Part shown: piece after piece, positions 46,388 through 55,829 of the stretch | Layout of the letters: every line of letters begins with the position of its first letter | Numbering within the stretch: the first letter of the stretch is position 1 | Assembly: GCF_017874375.1 (NCBI RefSeq) | Contig: NZ_JAGGLK010000003.1 | Coordinates: 1-64,000, forward strand | Length of the DNA: 64,000 nt | Source of the DNA: Methanohalophilus levihalophilus | GTDB taxonomy: Archaea; Halobacteriota; Methanosarcinia; Methanosarcinales; Methanosarcinaceae | Direction of reading: 5' to 3' | Translations under genes and position numbers: made by a program | Notes under the pieces: model-generated | Databases searched by the model: none | Seen by the model: the letters and a program-made list of their open reading frames with translations, nothing else | Told to the model about the DNA's origin: nothing

Positions 46388-47356
46388 ATGAGTAAAACTA
46401 CTAACCACATAAAAATTATATCATTGCTATTGCTTGTCTTAATCGCAACTTTCACAGGCGGATGCATAAAATCTTTTGATGAAAATAGTCAGGTTCATGT
46501 TTCCAATGTGGACGTGGCTGCAGACAAAGTTCGAAGTTCTTTTGTTGACCTTAATGTAACATCCACAATTGAAAATCGTGGGGTTGGAGCATCAGACAAT
46601 ATAACTTTGATCCTGAAAGCTTACAACACAAATACCGGTTTCCTGGAATTTGAAGGTGAGGAAGAACTTGGAATCTTAGAGGGAGATTCCTTTGTGGATG
46701 ATAGCATGGTTATTACTCTTCCAAAGAGGGATGGCTATGATCTCCGGATCAGGATTTTTGAAAATGGGAAGGAACTTTCAGGCGGCTATTTCCAGATAAG
46801 GAATCTTGAGAGTCTGCCTGCCGACGTAAATGAAATCGGGATAGAAATTCAGGAAATGGATTTCCTTGTAAAGGACGTAGATAGTGGAAAGGTCACTTTC
46901 CAGGCTGATGTTTATCTCGCAAATGAAGGGCTTGACAAAAACGATAACTATCGTATGCTTCTCAAAGCCCGGGAGATGGACACACGTCTAATTGCTGATA
47001 AGGTTTGGACTTCCACAGGGAGCTTTGCTCCTGATGCCACTATAATACGCAGTGTAAATCTCACAGTTCCGGATAACTACAATTACGCCGTGGAAGTTAT
47101 TTTGTGGGACGGTGACACAATCATCAACCGAGGAGAGGATTATGTACAGCTCAATCCGACGGTAGAGATTGACAGAGATACACGAATACAATCCAAGAAT
47201 GTGGATACCAGTGACTTCATAATGGAAGAACCACAGGAGGAGTTGGATTATGGTGAATATGAAGCGCCTGGAACACCTGGATTCAGTAGTTTGCTGGTGG
47301 TGTGTTCACTGCTTGGTGCAGCGTTTGTTTTAATCAGGAGGAGTAAGGATGAGTGA
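46388..47356 (+). CDS. Lipobox-containing surface protein with PGF-CTERM end
   Basis: This 322-aa protein begins with a signal ending in FTGGC (lipobox Cys at 27). Two beta-sandwich CARDB-like domains of the methanogen DUF7490 type follow (about 35-140 and 150-260). It ends with an acidic linker and GTPGFSSLLV, a membrane helix and RRSKDE, a PGF-CTERM-type sorting signal. Having both an N-terminal lipid site and a C-terminal archaeosortase signal is unusual. The 92 bp before it show no clear Shine-Dalgarno besides AGGGG. Confidence 0.75.
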   Translation: MSKTTNHIKIISLLLLVLIATFTGGCIKSFDENSQVHVSNVDVAADKVRSSFVDLNVTSTIENRGVGASDNITLILKAYNTNTGFLEFEGEEELGILEGDSFVDDSMVITLPKRDGYDLRIRIFENGKELSGGYFQIRNLESLPADVNEIGIEIQEMDFLVKDVDSGKVTFQADVYLANEGLDKNDNYRMLLKAREMDTRLIADKVWTSTGSFAPDATIIRSVNLTVPDNYNYAVEVILWDGDTIINRGEDYVQLNPTVEIDRDTRIQSKNVDTSDFIMEEPQEELDYGEYEAPGTPGFSSLLVVCSLLGAAFVLIRRSKDE

Positions 47357-47585
47357 AGATACGATGACAGAAATGGAGAAGCTCAAAGGATATTTCAAAC
47401 AGGGTAGTCTGGTTATCCTGATGCTGCTGATTCTTATGACGAGTTTCCAGTTTTACTTTGCATTAAACGATGCGATCTATACATGGTTTGAATATGAGTA
47501 TGTATCATTGATTCGTGCCCTGTATAATCTGGCAATTCTGGCAGTTTGTCTTTATGTCGTAGTACGTTACTATGTGCGGAAGTGA
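47349..47585 (+). CDS. Small membrane protein, two helices
   Basis: This 78-aa protein has a short charged N-terminus and two membrane helices (about 18-38, 52-72), ending in basic RYYVRK. It overlaps the end of the surface-protein gene by 8 nt and is preceded by AGGAGGAGTAAGG, so translation is coupled. It probably works with that protein. The family is unknown. Confidence 0.7.
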   Translation: MSEDTMTEMEKLKGYFKQGSLVILMLLILMTSFQFYFALNDAIYTWFEYEYVSLIRALYNLAILAVCLYVVVRYYVRK

Positions 47586-47660
47586 TTTTGACTTCCGCCC
47601 TCTCTTTTTCTCATTTTCCTACAATATATATCACATCAGGACATACCCACAAGCAGTATT

Positions 47661-50048
47661 ATGATGAAAAAACCTGAATTACTTGCCCCGGTTGGAGACT
47701 GGGACTCGCTGGTTGCGGCTGTTGAAAATGGCGCAGATGCTGTTTACATGGGAAGTGATCTGTTCAGTGCCCGGGCCTACGCAACCAATTTTTCTGAAGA
47801 GGAGCTTGAAGAAGCCATTGATTTTGTCCACATCCGGGGAGTGAAAGCTTATGTCACTGTCAACACCCTGATAAAAGACAGTGAATTCGAAGATGCCATT
47901 GATTTGCTTTACCAGATTTGCAATATGGGTGCAGATGCTGTGATTGTTCAGGATATCGGCCTGCTCAGTGAAGCCCTGCAAGCCTATCCAGAACTTCCTC
48001 TTCATGCAAGTACCCAGATGACAGCACACAATATCCCTTCTGTTGAACTGCTCGCGGAAATGGGAGTAAAACGAATTGTACTTTCACGTGAAATGAGCTT
48101 TGAATCCATCAAAAACCTGAAAGAAACCTGTGGGATTGAAATCGAGGTTTTTGTTCACGGGGCTCTTTGCATCTGCTATTCCGGGCAATGCCTGATGAGC
48201 AGTATGATCGGGGGCAGAAGCGGTAACAGGGGATACTGTGCACAACCATGCCGTCGCAAATATGAGCTTACCAAAAACGGACAGGAAATTGAAACCCCGG
48301 GAGATTACCTGCTGAGTCCGCAGGATCTCTGTGCAGCTTCCATGATTCCTGAACTCATTGAAGCAGGTGTGGATTCTTTCAAGATAGAAGGTCGGATGAA
48401 AAGACCGGAGTATGTTGCCGGTGTTGTACGGATGTATCGTACTTTCATTGACAGGTATGTTGAATCCCCGGAGTCCTATTATGTGTCAGAAGATGAGATT
48501 GAGGATCTGATGCAGTTGTTCAATCGTGGTTTTACTTCTGCTTATCTTGAAGGGCAAGATCGTGGGATGATGAGTAGGGAAAATCCGGCAAACCGTGGAT
48601 TGGAATTGGGTAAAGTAATCGGTTACAATCGTAACTATGGGCAGGTCAGGGTAAAACTACAACGCGCATTAAAGCAGGGAGACGGCATTTCTATCGGGGA
48701 AACCGGCATCCATGCAACTACTATTTATCGGAATGGGAAAAGGATCAAAGAGGCTTTTCCCGGAGATATTGTTGAAATCTCGTCCCCAATGGTAGAAAAC
48801 GAGAAGTTTGTTTTCAAAACCTCCGATTTTTCACAAATTGATACTCTTCAAAAGACCTATACATCACCTCACCCTTTGCGAAAAATTCCTGTTGATATTG
48901 AGGCAAGGATCAAAGTGGGAAATCCAATTGAAATCCGGATGAAGGATACGGATTCACTTTCAGTTCAGGTCTCATCTGATTTTGATGTTGAAGAAGCAAA
49001 AAGCAGGCCTATGGATTCTGAAAAGATTGAAGAACAGCTACGTAAACTTGGAAATACCATCTTTGAAGCTAGTAGCATAAACGTTGAAATTGAAGGCAAT
49101 GTTTTTGTTCCCCTGAAAGCACTCAATAATCTTCGTAATGAAGCTGCTGAGATACTTGCGGAGAAACGTGCTGAATCCTCTCATCGTGCTTGTGAATTAT
49201 ACATTCTACCTGAGTTTTCGATAGACTATAGTGAAGAAGTCCCTTCTCTATCGGTTGCGGTTTCTTCCTTCAAAGGTGCTGAAGAGGCAGTACTTGGCGG
49301 TGCAAATACTATATATTTTGATTATCCGATTTCACCAGTGGATTTCAAGCGTGCGCGGTTCCTCTGTCAGGAACACAGATGCAGGCTCTATCTCTTTACT
49401 CCGCGTATATGCATGGATTCAGAAATGGCAGATGTTCTGAAAGTCTTTGAAATGGCCGTCGAATGCGATGGTATTATAGCATCCAATGCAGGAGTTCTCA
49501 ATCTCGCCCACCAACGAGGAATTCCGGTAATAGCAGATTCGCCACTGAATGTTTTCAATAGCTATTCCTCTTCTTTCCTGAAAGGAAAAGGCAGCGTAAT
49601 GTCCACGGTCTCACCGGAATTGACTCTTGAGGAAATCAATGAAATTGCAATGTCATTTGAGTCGGAGGCAATTGTTGAGGGAAGACTGGAACTCATGGTC
49701 TCCGAATACTGCCTCCTTGCAGAACTTCTGGGTTGCAGTGGACCATCAGAGAGTATCTGCAAAAAAGCAAGGTATGAGTTTGTGGATGAGAAAGGTTTTT
49801 CTTTCCCGGTCATCACGGATGAACATTGCAGGACTCATATCCTTAACTCAAAGAAACTCAGCATGCTTGGAAAATTACAGGATATCATAGATGCGGGTGT
49901 AAGAAGTATCCGCATCGATGCCAGGTGGGATGAAGACGACATCATGGGAGTAACATCTGCTTACAGGAAAGCTCTGGATGCTGGAAAAATGGTAGAGAGG
50001 AAAGGCAAAATCTATACGAGAGGTCACTATTACAGAGGAGTCCTATGA
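47661..50048 (+). CDS. U32-family peptidase-like protein with DUF3656
   Basis: This 795-aa protein has an N-terminal TIM-barrel U32 domain: LLAPVGDWDSLVAAVENGADAVY (start), VFVHGALCICYSGQCLMS, GYCAQPCRRKY (Cys pairs) and FKIEGRMKRPEYV. A beta-barrel part follows (about 320-400), and then a second half with DUF3656-like and further barrel sequence. U32 relatives (YhbU, RlhA, TrhP) act in RNA hydroxylation or prephenate-dependent modification, so an RNA-modification role is as likely as proteolysis. A TATA-like AATATATATC lies about 34 nt upstream. Confidence 0.88.
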   Translation: MMKKPELLAPVGDWDSLVAAVENGADAVYMGSDLFSARAYATNFSEEELEEAIDFVHIRGVKAYVTVNTLIKDSEFEDAIDLLYQICNMGADAVIVQDIGLLSEALQAYPELPLHASTQMTAHNIPSVELLAEMGVKRIVLSREMSFESIKNLKETCGIEIEVFVHGALCICYSGQCLMSSMIGGRSGNRGYCAQPCRRKYELTKNGQEIETPGDYLLSPQDLCAASMIPELIEAGVDSFKIEGRMKRPEYVAGVVRMYRTFIDRYVESPESYYVSEDEIEDLMQLFNRGFTSAYLEGQDRGMMSRENPANRGLELGKVIGYNRNYGQVRVKLQRALKQGDGISIGETGIHATTIYRNGKRIKEAFPGDIVEISSPMVENEKFVFKTSDFSQIDTLQKTYTSPHPLRKIPVDIEARIKVGNPIEIRMKDTDSLSVQVSSDFDVEEAKSRPMDSEKIEEQLRKLGNTIFEASSINVEIEGNVFVPLKALNNLRNEAAEILAEKRAESSHRACELYILPEFSIDYSEEVPSLSVAVSSFKGAEEAVLGGANTIYFDYPISPVDFKRARFLCQEHRCRLYLFTPRICMDSEMADVLKVFEMAVECDGIIASNAGVLNLAHQRGIPVIADSPLNVFNSYSSSFLKGKGSVMSTVSPELTLEEINEIAMSFESEAIVEGRLELMVSEYCLLAELLGCSGPSESICKKARYEFVDEKGFSFPVITDEHCRTHILNSKKLSMLGKLQDIIDAGVRSIRIDARWDEDDIMGVTSAYRKALDAGKMVERKGKIYTRGHYYRGVL

Positions 50049-50470
50049 ACGTATTTCTTTCAGGTTCGATTCGGGGTGGCCGACAGAAGCTCTCCACATA
50101 CCAACAGGTTGCAGAGATTATTGAAAATCTAGGGCATGAAATCAGCACTCACCACGTTGCAGACCCGCTGGTTGAAGAAAAAGAAGTCGGAATGGCTGAA
50201 TCGGAAATCTTCAGCCGGGATATGTATCTTCTTGACAGGAGTGACTGCATGGTTGCGGAAGTTTCAGTTGCGTCCACAGGAGTAGGCTATGAGGTGTGTT
50301 CTGCTCTCAATATGGGACTTCCTGTTTTGTGCATTTACGAAGAAGGTTCAACGGTTTCAGCTATGATTCTGGGAAACACAAACGCAAATCTTCATATTGG
50401 AATTTATTCCGATTTTCAGGAACTGGAGAAAATAATCAGTAGCTTCTTTTTATCCTGCATCGGTAAATAA
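50045..50470 (+). CDS. Nucleoside 2-deoxyribosyltransferase / DNPH1-like hydrolase
   Basis: This 141-aa Rossmann-like protein has the family motifs FLSGSIRGGRQ, the Asp in RDMYLLDRSDCMVAE, and the catalytic Glu in STGVGYEVCSAL. DNPH1 (Rcl) cleaves the glycosidic bond of deoxynucleoside monophosphates and may clean the nucleotide pool. It overlaps the U32 gene by 4 nt (ATGA), with GAGGAGTC upstream. Confidence 0.85.
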   Translation: MNVFLSGSIRGGRQKLSTYQQVAEIIENLGHEISTHHVADPLVEEKEVGMAESEIFSRDMYLLDRSDCMVAEVSVASTGVGYEVCSALNMGLPVLCIYEEGSTVSAMILGNTNANLHIGIYSDFQELEKIISSFFLSCIGK

Positions 50471-50498
50471 TAAATATTGAACCTGCATATTTTAACAC

Positions 50499-50750
50499 AT
50501 GGTAGGAACTGAGATACTTCTCATTCTGGTTGCTATAATTGTGGCATTGATAATCTGGAAGATTCTCAAGACCGTCAAGAGCATGATCATTAACACAATA
50601 CTTGGTTTGCTCATAATATTTGGCGGTAATATCATCTTCGGCTTGGGGATTTCATATTCGGCAGTGGTAATTCTTACCTGTGCCATTGGAGGTCCGATTG
50701 GTGCCTTCCTGATTATACTGCTTGACCAGATTGGTATTTTTAACTTTTAA
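50499..50750 (+). CDS. BofA-like small membrane protein
   Basis: This 83-aa protein has an N-terminal helix (4-25) and a hydrophobic hairpin with the IINTILGLLIIFGGNIIFGLGI segment typical of the pro-sigmaK processing inhibitor (BofA) family, widespread in archaea with unknown function. A TATA-like ATAATAAATATT lies about 28 nt before ATG 50499, so it is leaderless. Its stop overlaps that of the convergent methyltransferase by 4 nt. Confidence 0.75.
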   Translation: MVGTEILLILVAIIVALIIWKILKTVKSMIINTILGLLIIFGGNIIFGLGISYSAVVILTCAIGGPIGAFLIILLDQIGIFNF

Positions 50751-51379
50751 ACGAGTTTTCTGGCCACAAAGGAAATTGAATGACGGGAATACTTATTCCC
50801 GTGAAAATTCTTTTCCCTTTTTTCTTCTTTTAAATCAATAAACTCAAACCCGGAGAACAGTTCTTTAAGTTCTTCTTTTGTAAAATAGTGATAGATTATA
50901 CAGTTTTTCCGGGAAAAAGTGTGAGGTTCTACTTCCTCTCCACCATAGCGGAAATCACCTCTTCCGAAGGCTTCGAAAAATAAGATGCCTTCTGGTTTGA
51001 GAATGCGGGAAATTTCACCTGCAGCTTCCGTCCTCTCATTTTCAAGGAGATGCTGCAGGACTCCGGTACAGATTGCTGCGTTGAACGAGTTGTCCTTGAA
51101 AGGGATGTGAGTGGCACTTGAGTGAAACAGGGGCAACGAAATATCCCTGCCTTCAGATTTTTTCCGCAAATTTCTCAAAGCTTCAATGGAAATGTCTGTT
51201 CCGTAGAGTTCATGATCTTTTGAAAGGGGGAGGCAGTATCTTCCCTTCCCGCACCCTACGTCCAGAATCTTCGAATTATCCCGAAGAAAGCTCTTGATTT
51301 CAGGAAGATTGCGTGCTTCTGTCCAGCGCACATGCCTGTGTTCTTCTTCCCAGGCGTCAAAGTGCGGCTTTTTTGTCAT
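50747..51379 (-). CDS. Class I SAM-dependent methyltransferase
   Basis: This 210-aa protein has motif [16 protein letters not shown], the acidic GTDIS after strand 2, [11 protein letters not shown] (motif IV) and [14 protein letters not shown]. The substrate cannot be deduced. It starts inside the lysS stop (ATGA overlap), so it is translationally coupled to lysS. Confidence 0.85.
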   Translation of the reverse strand: MTKKPHFDAWEEEHRHVRWTEARNLPEIKSFLRDNSKILDVGCGKGRYCLPLSKDHELYGTDISIEALRNLRKKSEGRDISLPLFHSSATHIPFKDNSFNAAICTGVLQHLLENERTEAAGEISRILKPEGILFFEAFGRGDFRYGGEEVEPHTFSRKNCIIYHYFTKEELKELFSGFEFIDLKEEKREKNFHGNKYSRHSISFVARKLV

Positions 51380-52962
51380 GGCCGGAATTCAGCAGCTTCG
51401 GCAAACCGTTCGGCGAGGAAATCTTTCTCAAGGGAAGAGAGGAACCAGCCTGCTTTTGGCCCGGAAGCCTGACCCAGAACGGAAAGATAGATTGCCTTAA
51501 AGAGAGTCTTCGGGCTTAGTGAGAGTTCATCCACTGCGAGTATTTCCTTGATACGCTGGTGAAGTTCGCCTGTTTCTTCCTTTGCGGAATAGATCAAATT
51601 GTGATAATCAGAGCCATCCAGTTCGTCTGCTGCCTGCAGGGATTCTGCCATTGCCTGCAAAAACGCACGCTGCTCATCTGTGAGAGTAGCAGCTTCAGGG
51701 GGCATGTTCTCCTGCACACTGAACTTAACCATATCAGGTGCGAACATATCAAGCCAGGAAGCGACGTTGTTTGTCAGTTCCTTTATGCATTTCTCTTTAT
51801 CTACATCGTAGCCGGCGCGTTCCACGATTTTCATGATTTTGTCAAAATCACCGTGTGCAACCTGATAAATAGTTGTCATATGCTTGAATGGGATGTCGGT
51901 GTGACAGAGGCCGGATGCGTGTGAAAGACTAAGTACGGTCTTGTCGTTTTCTGAAGTCTCTTCGGTGGAGTTGAGGCGTTCAAAAGTGTCCACGAGTGTC
52001 AGCAATGGCATTGCCGGGTCGAAGCGTATATGCTTTTCCGGTTTTGTGCGGATGATAAGATATCTCAAAACTTCCGGAGGCACAACTTTCAGCATGTCTG
52101 AAATGGATACTACAACGCCTGTGGATGAGGACATTGCACCTTCTTTGCCTAACATAATCCATTCATAGACGATGGGGTGTGGCGCGTCATATCCGAATAC
52201 CTCTTTTGTGATTCTCTTTCCAGTATCATAAGAGCCACCACGGGAAGCATGGTCTTTTCCGAATGGTTCAACTGTAACACCAAGTATTTTCCAGCGGGCA
52301 GGCCAGTCAACACGCCATGTTAATTTCCCGCCACCCTGAATAGAAACTTCTCCGGAATCACCGCATTCACAATCATAGGAAACCATTTCGGTATCCGGAT
52401 TAAAACCGGTTACCTTTGTGCTGTTGATTCTTCCACAACTGTTACAAATAGGGTTGAAGGGACTCCAGTCTTCGGTAACTTCCTTGCCGGATTCCTCTTT
52501 CAGGATTGTCGCAATCTTATCACGGTTAAGAAGCGCGTCCTTGATAGCTTCGTTATACATGCCGGTCTTGTACATTTCATCAGCACGGTAAATTTCCGGA
52601 TGGATGCCAAGTTTGCCGAGAGCTTCAAGGAAAGGTTTCAGGAAATGTTCTGCATAGCTTCCACAATCCCCACATGGGCATGGTATTTCGGAAAGTGGTT
52701 TGCCTACATGTTCCTCATAACTGTCATCAAGGAATGGGTAGACCTTTCTTAATGGGTCGTAGGTATCCGCAATATAGATCAACCTGGCATCGGCTCCTTT
52801 GTCCGAAAGGGTACGGTATGCTGCATCTGCGGTTACAACCTCTCGCATATTTCCGATATGGATGTGTCCTGAAGGTGTAATTCCACTTGCTACAAGATGC
52901 TTGTTTCCTTTGGTCAGGACTTCTTCTGCCACTACGTCTGCCCAGTGCCTGATTTCTGCCAT
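51376..52962 (-). CDS. lysS: Lysyl-tRNA synthetase, class I (LysS)
   Basis: This 528-aa class I LysRS has the HIGH-type motif SGHIHIGN, the KMSKS-type motif EGAMSSSTG, and a zinc-like Cys set CNSCG ... CECG. The C-terminal helical anticodon-binding domain is present. Archaea often carry this class instead of class II. Methanosarcina has both. ATG 52962 follows GGTGAAAAC, which is preferred over GTG 52971 lying inside that site. Confidence 0.96.
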   Translation of the reverse strand: MAEIRHWADVVAEEVLTKGNKHLVASGITPSGHIHIGNMREVVTADAAYRTLSDKGADARLIYIADTYDPLRKVYPFLDDSYEEHVGKPLSEIPCPCGDCGSYAEHFLKPFLEALGKLGIHPEIYRADEMYKTGMYNEAIKDALLNRDKIATILKEESGKEVTEDWSPFNPICNSCGRINSTKVTGFNPDTEMVSYDCECGDSGEVSIQGGGKLTWRVDWPARWKILGVTVEPFGKDHASRGGSYDTGKRITKEVFGYDAPHPIVYEWIMLGKEGAMSSSTGVVVSISDMLKVVPPEVLRYLIIRTKPEKHIRFDPAMPLLTLVDTFERLNSTEETSENDKTVLSLSHASGLCHTDIPFKHMTTIYQVAHGDFDKIMKIVERAGYDVDKEKCIKELTNNVASWLDMFAPDMVKFSVQENMPPEAATLTDEQRAFLQAMAESLQAADELDGSDYHNLIYSAKEETGELHQRIKEILAVDELSLSPKTLFKAIYLSVLGQASGPKAGWFLSSLEKDFLAERFAEAAEFRP

Positions 52963-53096
52963 TGTTTTCACCAGTGATATGATAATTTGGATTTATTAGT
53001 TAAGGGATAGGCATCTAAAGGTGTTATCTTTTAAATGCCTATCTAAGACTATCATTGGGGAAATGTATTTATCTATCTGGCCTGATACCAAAAACC

Positions 53097-53639
53097 ATGA
53101 TTCCCCGAAAAGCTTTTCCTACCAAAGGTACAGGTGTCCACAGGGATAAGCTTGCTTCTTTTGAACTCGCCCTACGGGATGCGGGAATCGAGAAATTCAA
53201 TCTTGTAAAAGTGTCCAGCATTCTCCCTCCAAATTGCAGTGTCGTTACCAAGGAGGAAGGACTGTCCGATTTGAGTCCGGGTGAAATCGTTTACTGTGTT
53301 TTGGCCCGGAACCAGACTGATGAACCACACCGTTTGATAGCTTCTGCAATCGGGACTGCCATTCCCTTAAATGAAGAAAATTACGGCTATATCTCCGAGC
53401 ACCACTCATTCGGAGAAGATGAAGAAACCGCCGGAATGTACGCAGAGGATATTGCAGCAACCATGCTGGCAACGACACTGGGAATTGAGTTTGATGCGGA
53501 TTCCGCATGGCAGGAGCGGGAACAGATCTACAAGGCCAGAGGTCATATTTTCAATACAACTAACATCTGCCAGATTGCAAAAGGAGATAAGGACGGTCTC
53601 TGGACTACGGTCGTTGCAGCCATGGTTTTTGTGGGATAA
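53097..53639 (+). CDS. pdaD: Pyruvoyl-dependent arginine decarboxylase (PdaD)
   Basis: PdaD makes agmatine from arginine. The 180-aa proenzyme self-cleaves at the Ser-Ser pair (S40-S41) in LVKVSSILPPNC to form the pyruvoyl group. The catalytic Glu region is ISEHHSFGEDEETAG. ATG 53097 gives the standard MIPRKAFPTKGTGVH N-terminus, and a TATA-like TGTATTTATC lies 28 nt upstream. Agmatine feeds polyamine synthesis, which DHS (54703) needs, and TiaS (18469). Confidence 0.95.
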   Translation: MIPRKAFPTKGTGVHRDKLASFELALRDAGIEKFNLVKVSSILPPNCSVVTKEEGLSDLSPGEIVYCVLARNQTDEPHRLIASAIGTAIPLNEENYGYISEHHSFGEDEETAGMYAEDIAATMLATTLGIEFDADSAWQEREQIYKARGHIFNTTNICQIAKGDKDGLWTTVVAAMVFVG

Positions 53640-54683
53640 TTATTCAACTATCTCAGTTTCAATCTCTTCCAGATCACAGAAATCGGACCTGAAGTTGTAA
53701 GCTCCTGCATTGATAAAAGTAATCGTGTCCCCGATTTCCGGCTTTTTTCCAAGGTAAACCCGGTACCTGAACAGGTCCATTGAGCATGGGGTGCAGCCCT
53801 TGATAACAAAAGGTTCGCCGGATTTGTTGTCAAGCTCACCTTCAACACGCAGTTTTACAGGAACAAGAATTGCATCCATATCGCTGTTGTAAACGGAAGC
53901 ATTCACGATGACATTATTGTCGTAAACACCGGTGACATGTGTTACAAGTTTCCCGGCAGGCGCAGCGATAAACCTTCCGGGTTCAATCATCAACTGCACG
54001 TTTTTACCGTGCAGGTAATCCCTGAAATCTGTAACACGTTTGAATATGCCGACAATAACATCGGCGTTGCTGTTGGCGTATTTTGAAGGCAATCCGCCAC
54101 CGATATTCAAGATGTCAATTGCATCAATTGTTTCCGGGGAAAGAACATTTTCGATGTCACGCTGTAATTTCCACTCGCTGACATTCTGGGTTTTCCTGTG
54201 GAAGTGAATTCCCAGTTTATCGATTTTTGGATTCTCTTTTAATTCACCAATGCGCTGGTTGATAACCGCTGATGGCATTCCAAACACAAAAAAGCGCTCT
54301 GTGCGAAGGGAGTTTTCCTTCAGCTTGAGGCGAAGCATGAGATTGATTTTCCAATCCCTGTTTTCAAGGGTTTCAAGCAGGATGTCCAGATCGGATTCAT
54401 TGTCCACCACGAAATAGCGGATTCCGAGGTTGTAAAGTTCTTCAATTTTATCCTGTGTCCATCCCTGTGAAAGGAATAATATTCTGGACATGTCCCGGAC
54501 ATGCTTGAGTTCGTTTTCCATGTGGACACTAAAAAGACAATCTGTGTTATCTTCAAGAATACGGCTGACTTTCTGGTTGGTTTTGGAGCTGTAGGATACA
54601 ATATCAGCAATACTCTCAACTTTATGATATTGCTCAAGGACAACGTTTTTTGAAAGGACAAATCTGGGTTCAGGTACGGCCAT
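53640..54683 (-). CDS. PLP-dependent decarboxylase, alanine racemase fold (type III)
   Basis: This 347-aa protein resembles ornithine/diaminopimelate/carboxynorspermidine decarboxylases. The PLP lysine is K34 in YSSKTN, the counterpart of YAVKAN. Also visible are the phosphate loop INIGGGLPS-like, MIEPGRFIAAPAG, the Cys-Asp loop GCTPCSMDLFR and INAGAYNF. The usual HVGS stretch is altered to IHFHRKTQ, so the substrate may differ from ornithine. The position between DHS and convergent pdaD points to polyamine metabolism. The start is ATG 54683, 20 nt after DHS. Confidence 0.85.
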   Translation of the reverse strand: MAVPEPRFVLSKNVVLEQYHKVESIADIVSYSSKTNQKVSRILEDNTDCLFSVHMENELKHVRDMSRILFLSQGWTQDKIEELYNLGIRYFVVDNESDLDILLETLENRDWKINLMLRLKLKENSLRTERFFVFGMPSAVINQRIGELKENPKIDKLGIHFHRKTQNVSEWKLQRDIENVLSPETIDAIDILNIGGGLPSKYANSNADVIVGIFKRVTDFRDYLHGKNVQLMIEPGRFIAAPAGKLVTHVTGVYDNNVIVNASVYNSDMDAILVPVKLRVEGELDNKSGEPFVIKGCTPCSMDLFRYRVYLGKKPEIGDTITFINAGAYNFRSDFCDLEEIETEIVE

Positions 54684-54702
54684 TTAAATCTCCGGAATCG
54701 TT

Positions 54703-55644
54703 TTAGTTTTTCAGTAGTCCTTCACTTTCAAGTTCATCCAGTGCCCTGATCATGGCAAGAGGGAAAGTAATGCTCACATCCCCGATGACGGTTGCCACAT
54801 CACTTTCGTCCTTTACCTTCCCCCAGGATTTTGCTTCATTTGTGTTGGCACCGGACATGCTGCCGGAAGTTCGGTGTGCTGTTGTCATGTAAACCGCATA
54901 TTCCGCACCACCATTGAGTAATGTGGAAAGAATAGCATGGTGCTTGGAAATAGATCCTCCAAGTGCGATAACCCCCTTCCTGTCATCATGGCTTGTCGCA
55001 TACAGGATATTTCCGAAATCCTTGACAACGTCAACCACGAAATCGGGGTGATCCTGCTGGAATAGGTATAGATGGAATCCAAAGGCTCCGTCTGTTATTG
55101 CAGGGCAGAATATCGGGACATTATTTCGTGCAGCCTGATAAAGGATGGAGTGAGGGTCATCCAGCAAGAGGCCGATTTCCCTGAGCATTTCGGAAACAGT
55201 CCAACGGTTTTGTTTTTCATACAGTTTTTCGAGAATGTCGGTAATCATGTCTTCAAAATTCATGTAGCTTTCATTCTGGATCAGCAGGTTTCCAACACGA
55301 TTGATTCCCTGCTCATGGAGTTCCACATCGTCCGTCTGGAAATTTCCTATCCTGAACACTTCTCCGGTAGCTTTCATAATGTCTTCTTCAAGGCCACCTA
55401 CGGTTGTCACAATAACATCGGCAATTCCCAGTTTGATGAGTTGCGCGAAAAATCCTCTCAGGCCGGATGTGACCATGTTGGATGTGAATGTAAGGAATAC
55501 CTTCGCTGAATCCTTTTTCATCTTGACGATAACGTCTGAAGCACGCTGCAATTCAACACTCTGGAATCCGACATACTCGTAGGAGTCAACCAGTTCGGAG
55601 ACACGCATGTCTTTTTTCCATTGAAGATCCTTTACCTGAACCAT
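54703..55644 (-). CDS. dys: Deoxyhypusine synthase (DHS)
   Basis: DHS transfers the aminobutyl group of spermidine to a lysine of aIF5A. The 313-aa protein shows TFTSNMVTSGLRGFFAQLI, VTTVGGLEEDIMK, the NAD-binding LGGSISKHH and the active lysine K276 in KSWGKVKDE. It is first in a two-gene unit with the PLP decarboxylase. The start is ATG 55644. Confidence 0.95.
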   Translation of the reverse strand: MVQVKDLQWKKDMRVSELVDSYEYVGFQSVELQRASDVIVKMKKDSAKVFLTFTSNMVTSGLRGFFAQLIKLGIADVIVTTVGGLEEDIMKATGEVFRIGNFQTDDVELHEQGINRVGNLLIQNESYMNFEDMITDILEKLYEKQNRWTVSEMLREIGLLLDDPHSILYQAARNNVPIFCPAITDGAFGFHLYLFQQDHPDFVVDVVKDFGNILYATSHDDRKGVIALGGSISKHHAILSTLLNGGAEYAVYMTTAHRTSGSMSGANTNEAKSWGKVKDESDVATVIGDVSITFPLAMIRALDELESEGLLKN

Positions 55645-55765
55645 TAATAATCACGACTGTGTACGAATCCGATTTTCATTTTGGTTCGTAGCTGTGTTAT
55701 AGTCGTAGAAGCAGTTTTTATTTAAAAAGGTGATTGTATTCTCTGACTTTTCGGGGCATCGAAAG

Positions 55766-55776
55766 TTATATATTTA
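55766..55776 (+). promoter_or_regulatory. TATA box of the dtxR-feoB operon
   Basis: TTATATATTTA lies about 60 nt before ATG 55830, predicting a leader of about 35 nt with a GGTGTGATT Shine-Dalgarno. I saw no convincing palindromic operator around it. Confidence 0.5.
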
Positions 55777-55829
55777 GAAGTATCAAAGTTAGCATCTCCT
55801 AATAATCCATTTTCTGGTGTGATTTCCGT

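Noticed and set aside
53640-54683. PLP decarboxylase lacking its lysine (FSVHMEN taken as the YAVKAN site)
   Set aside because: A better alignment puts the PLP lysine at K34 in YSSKTN; the FSVHMEN segment matches the following helix of the family.
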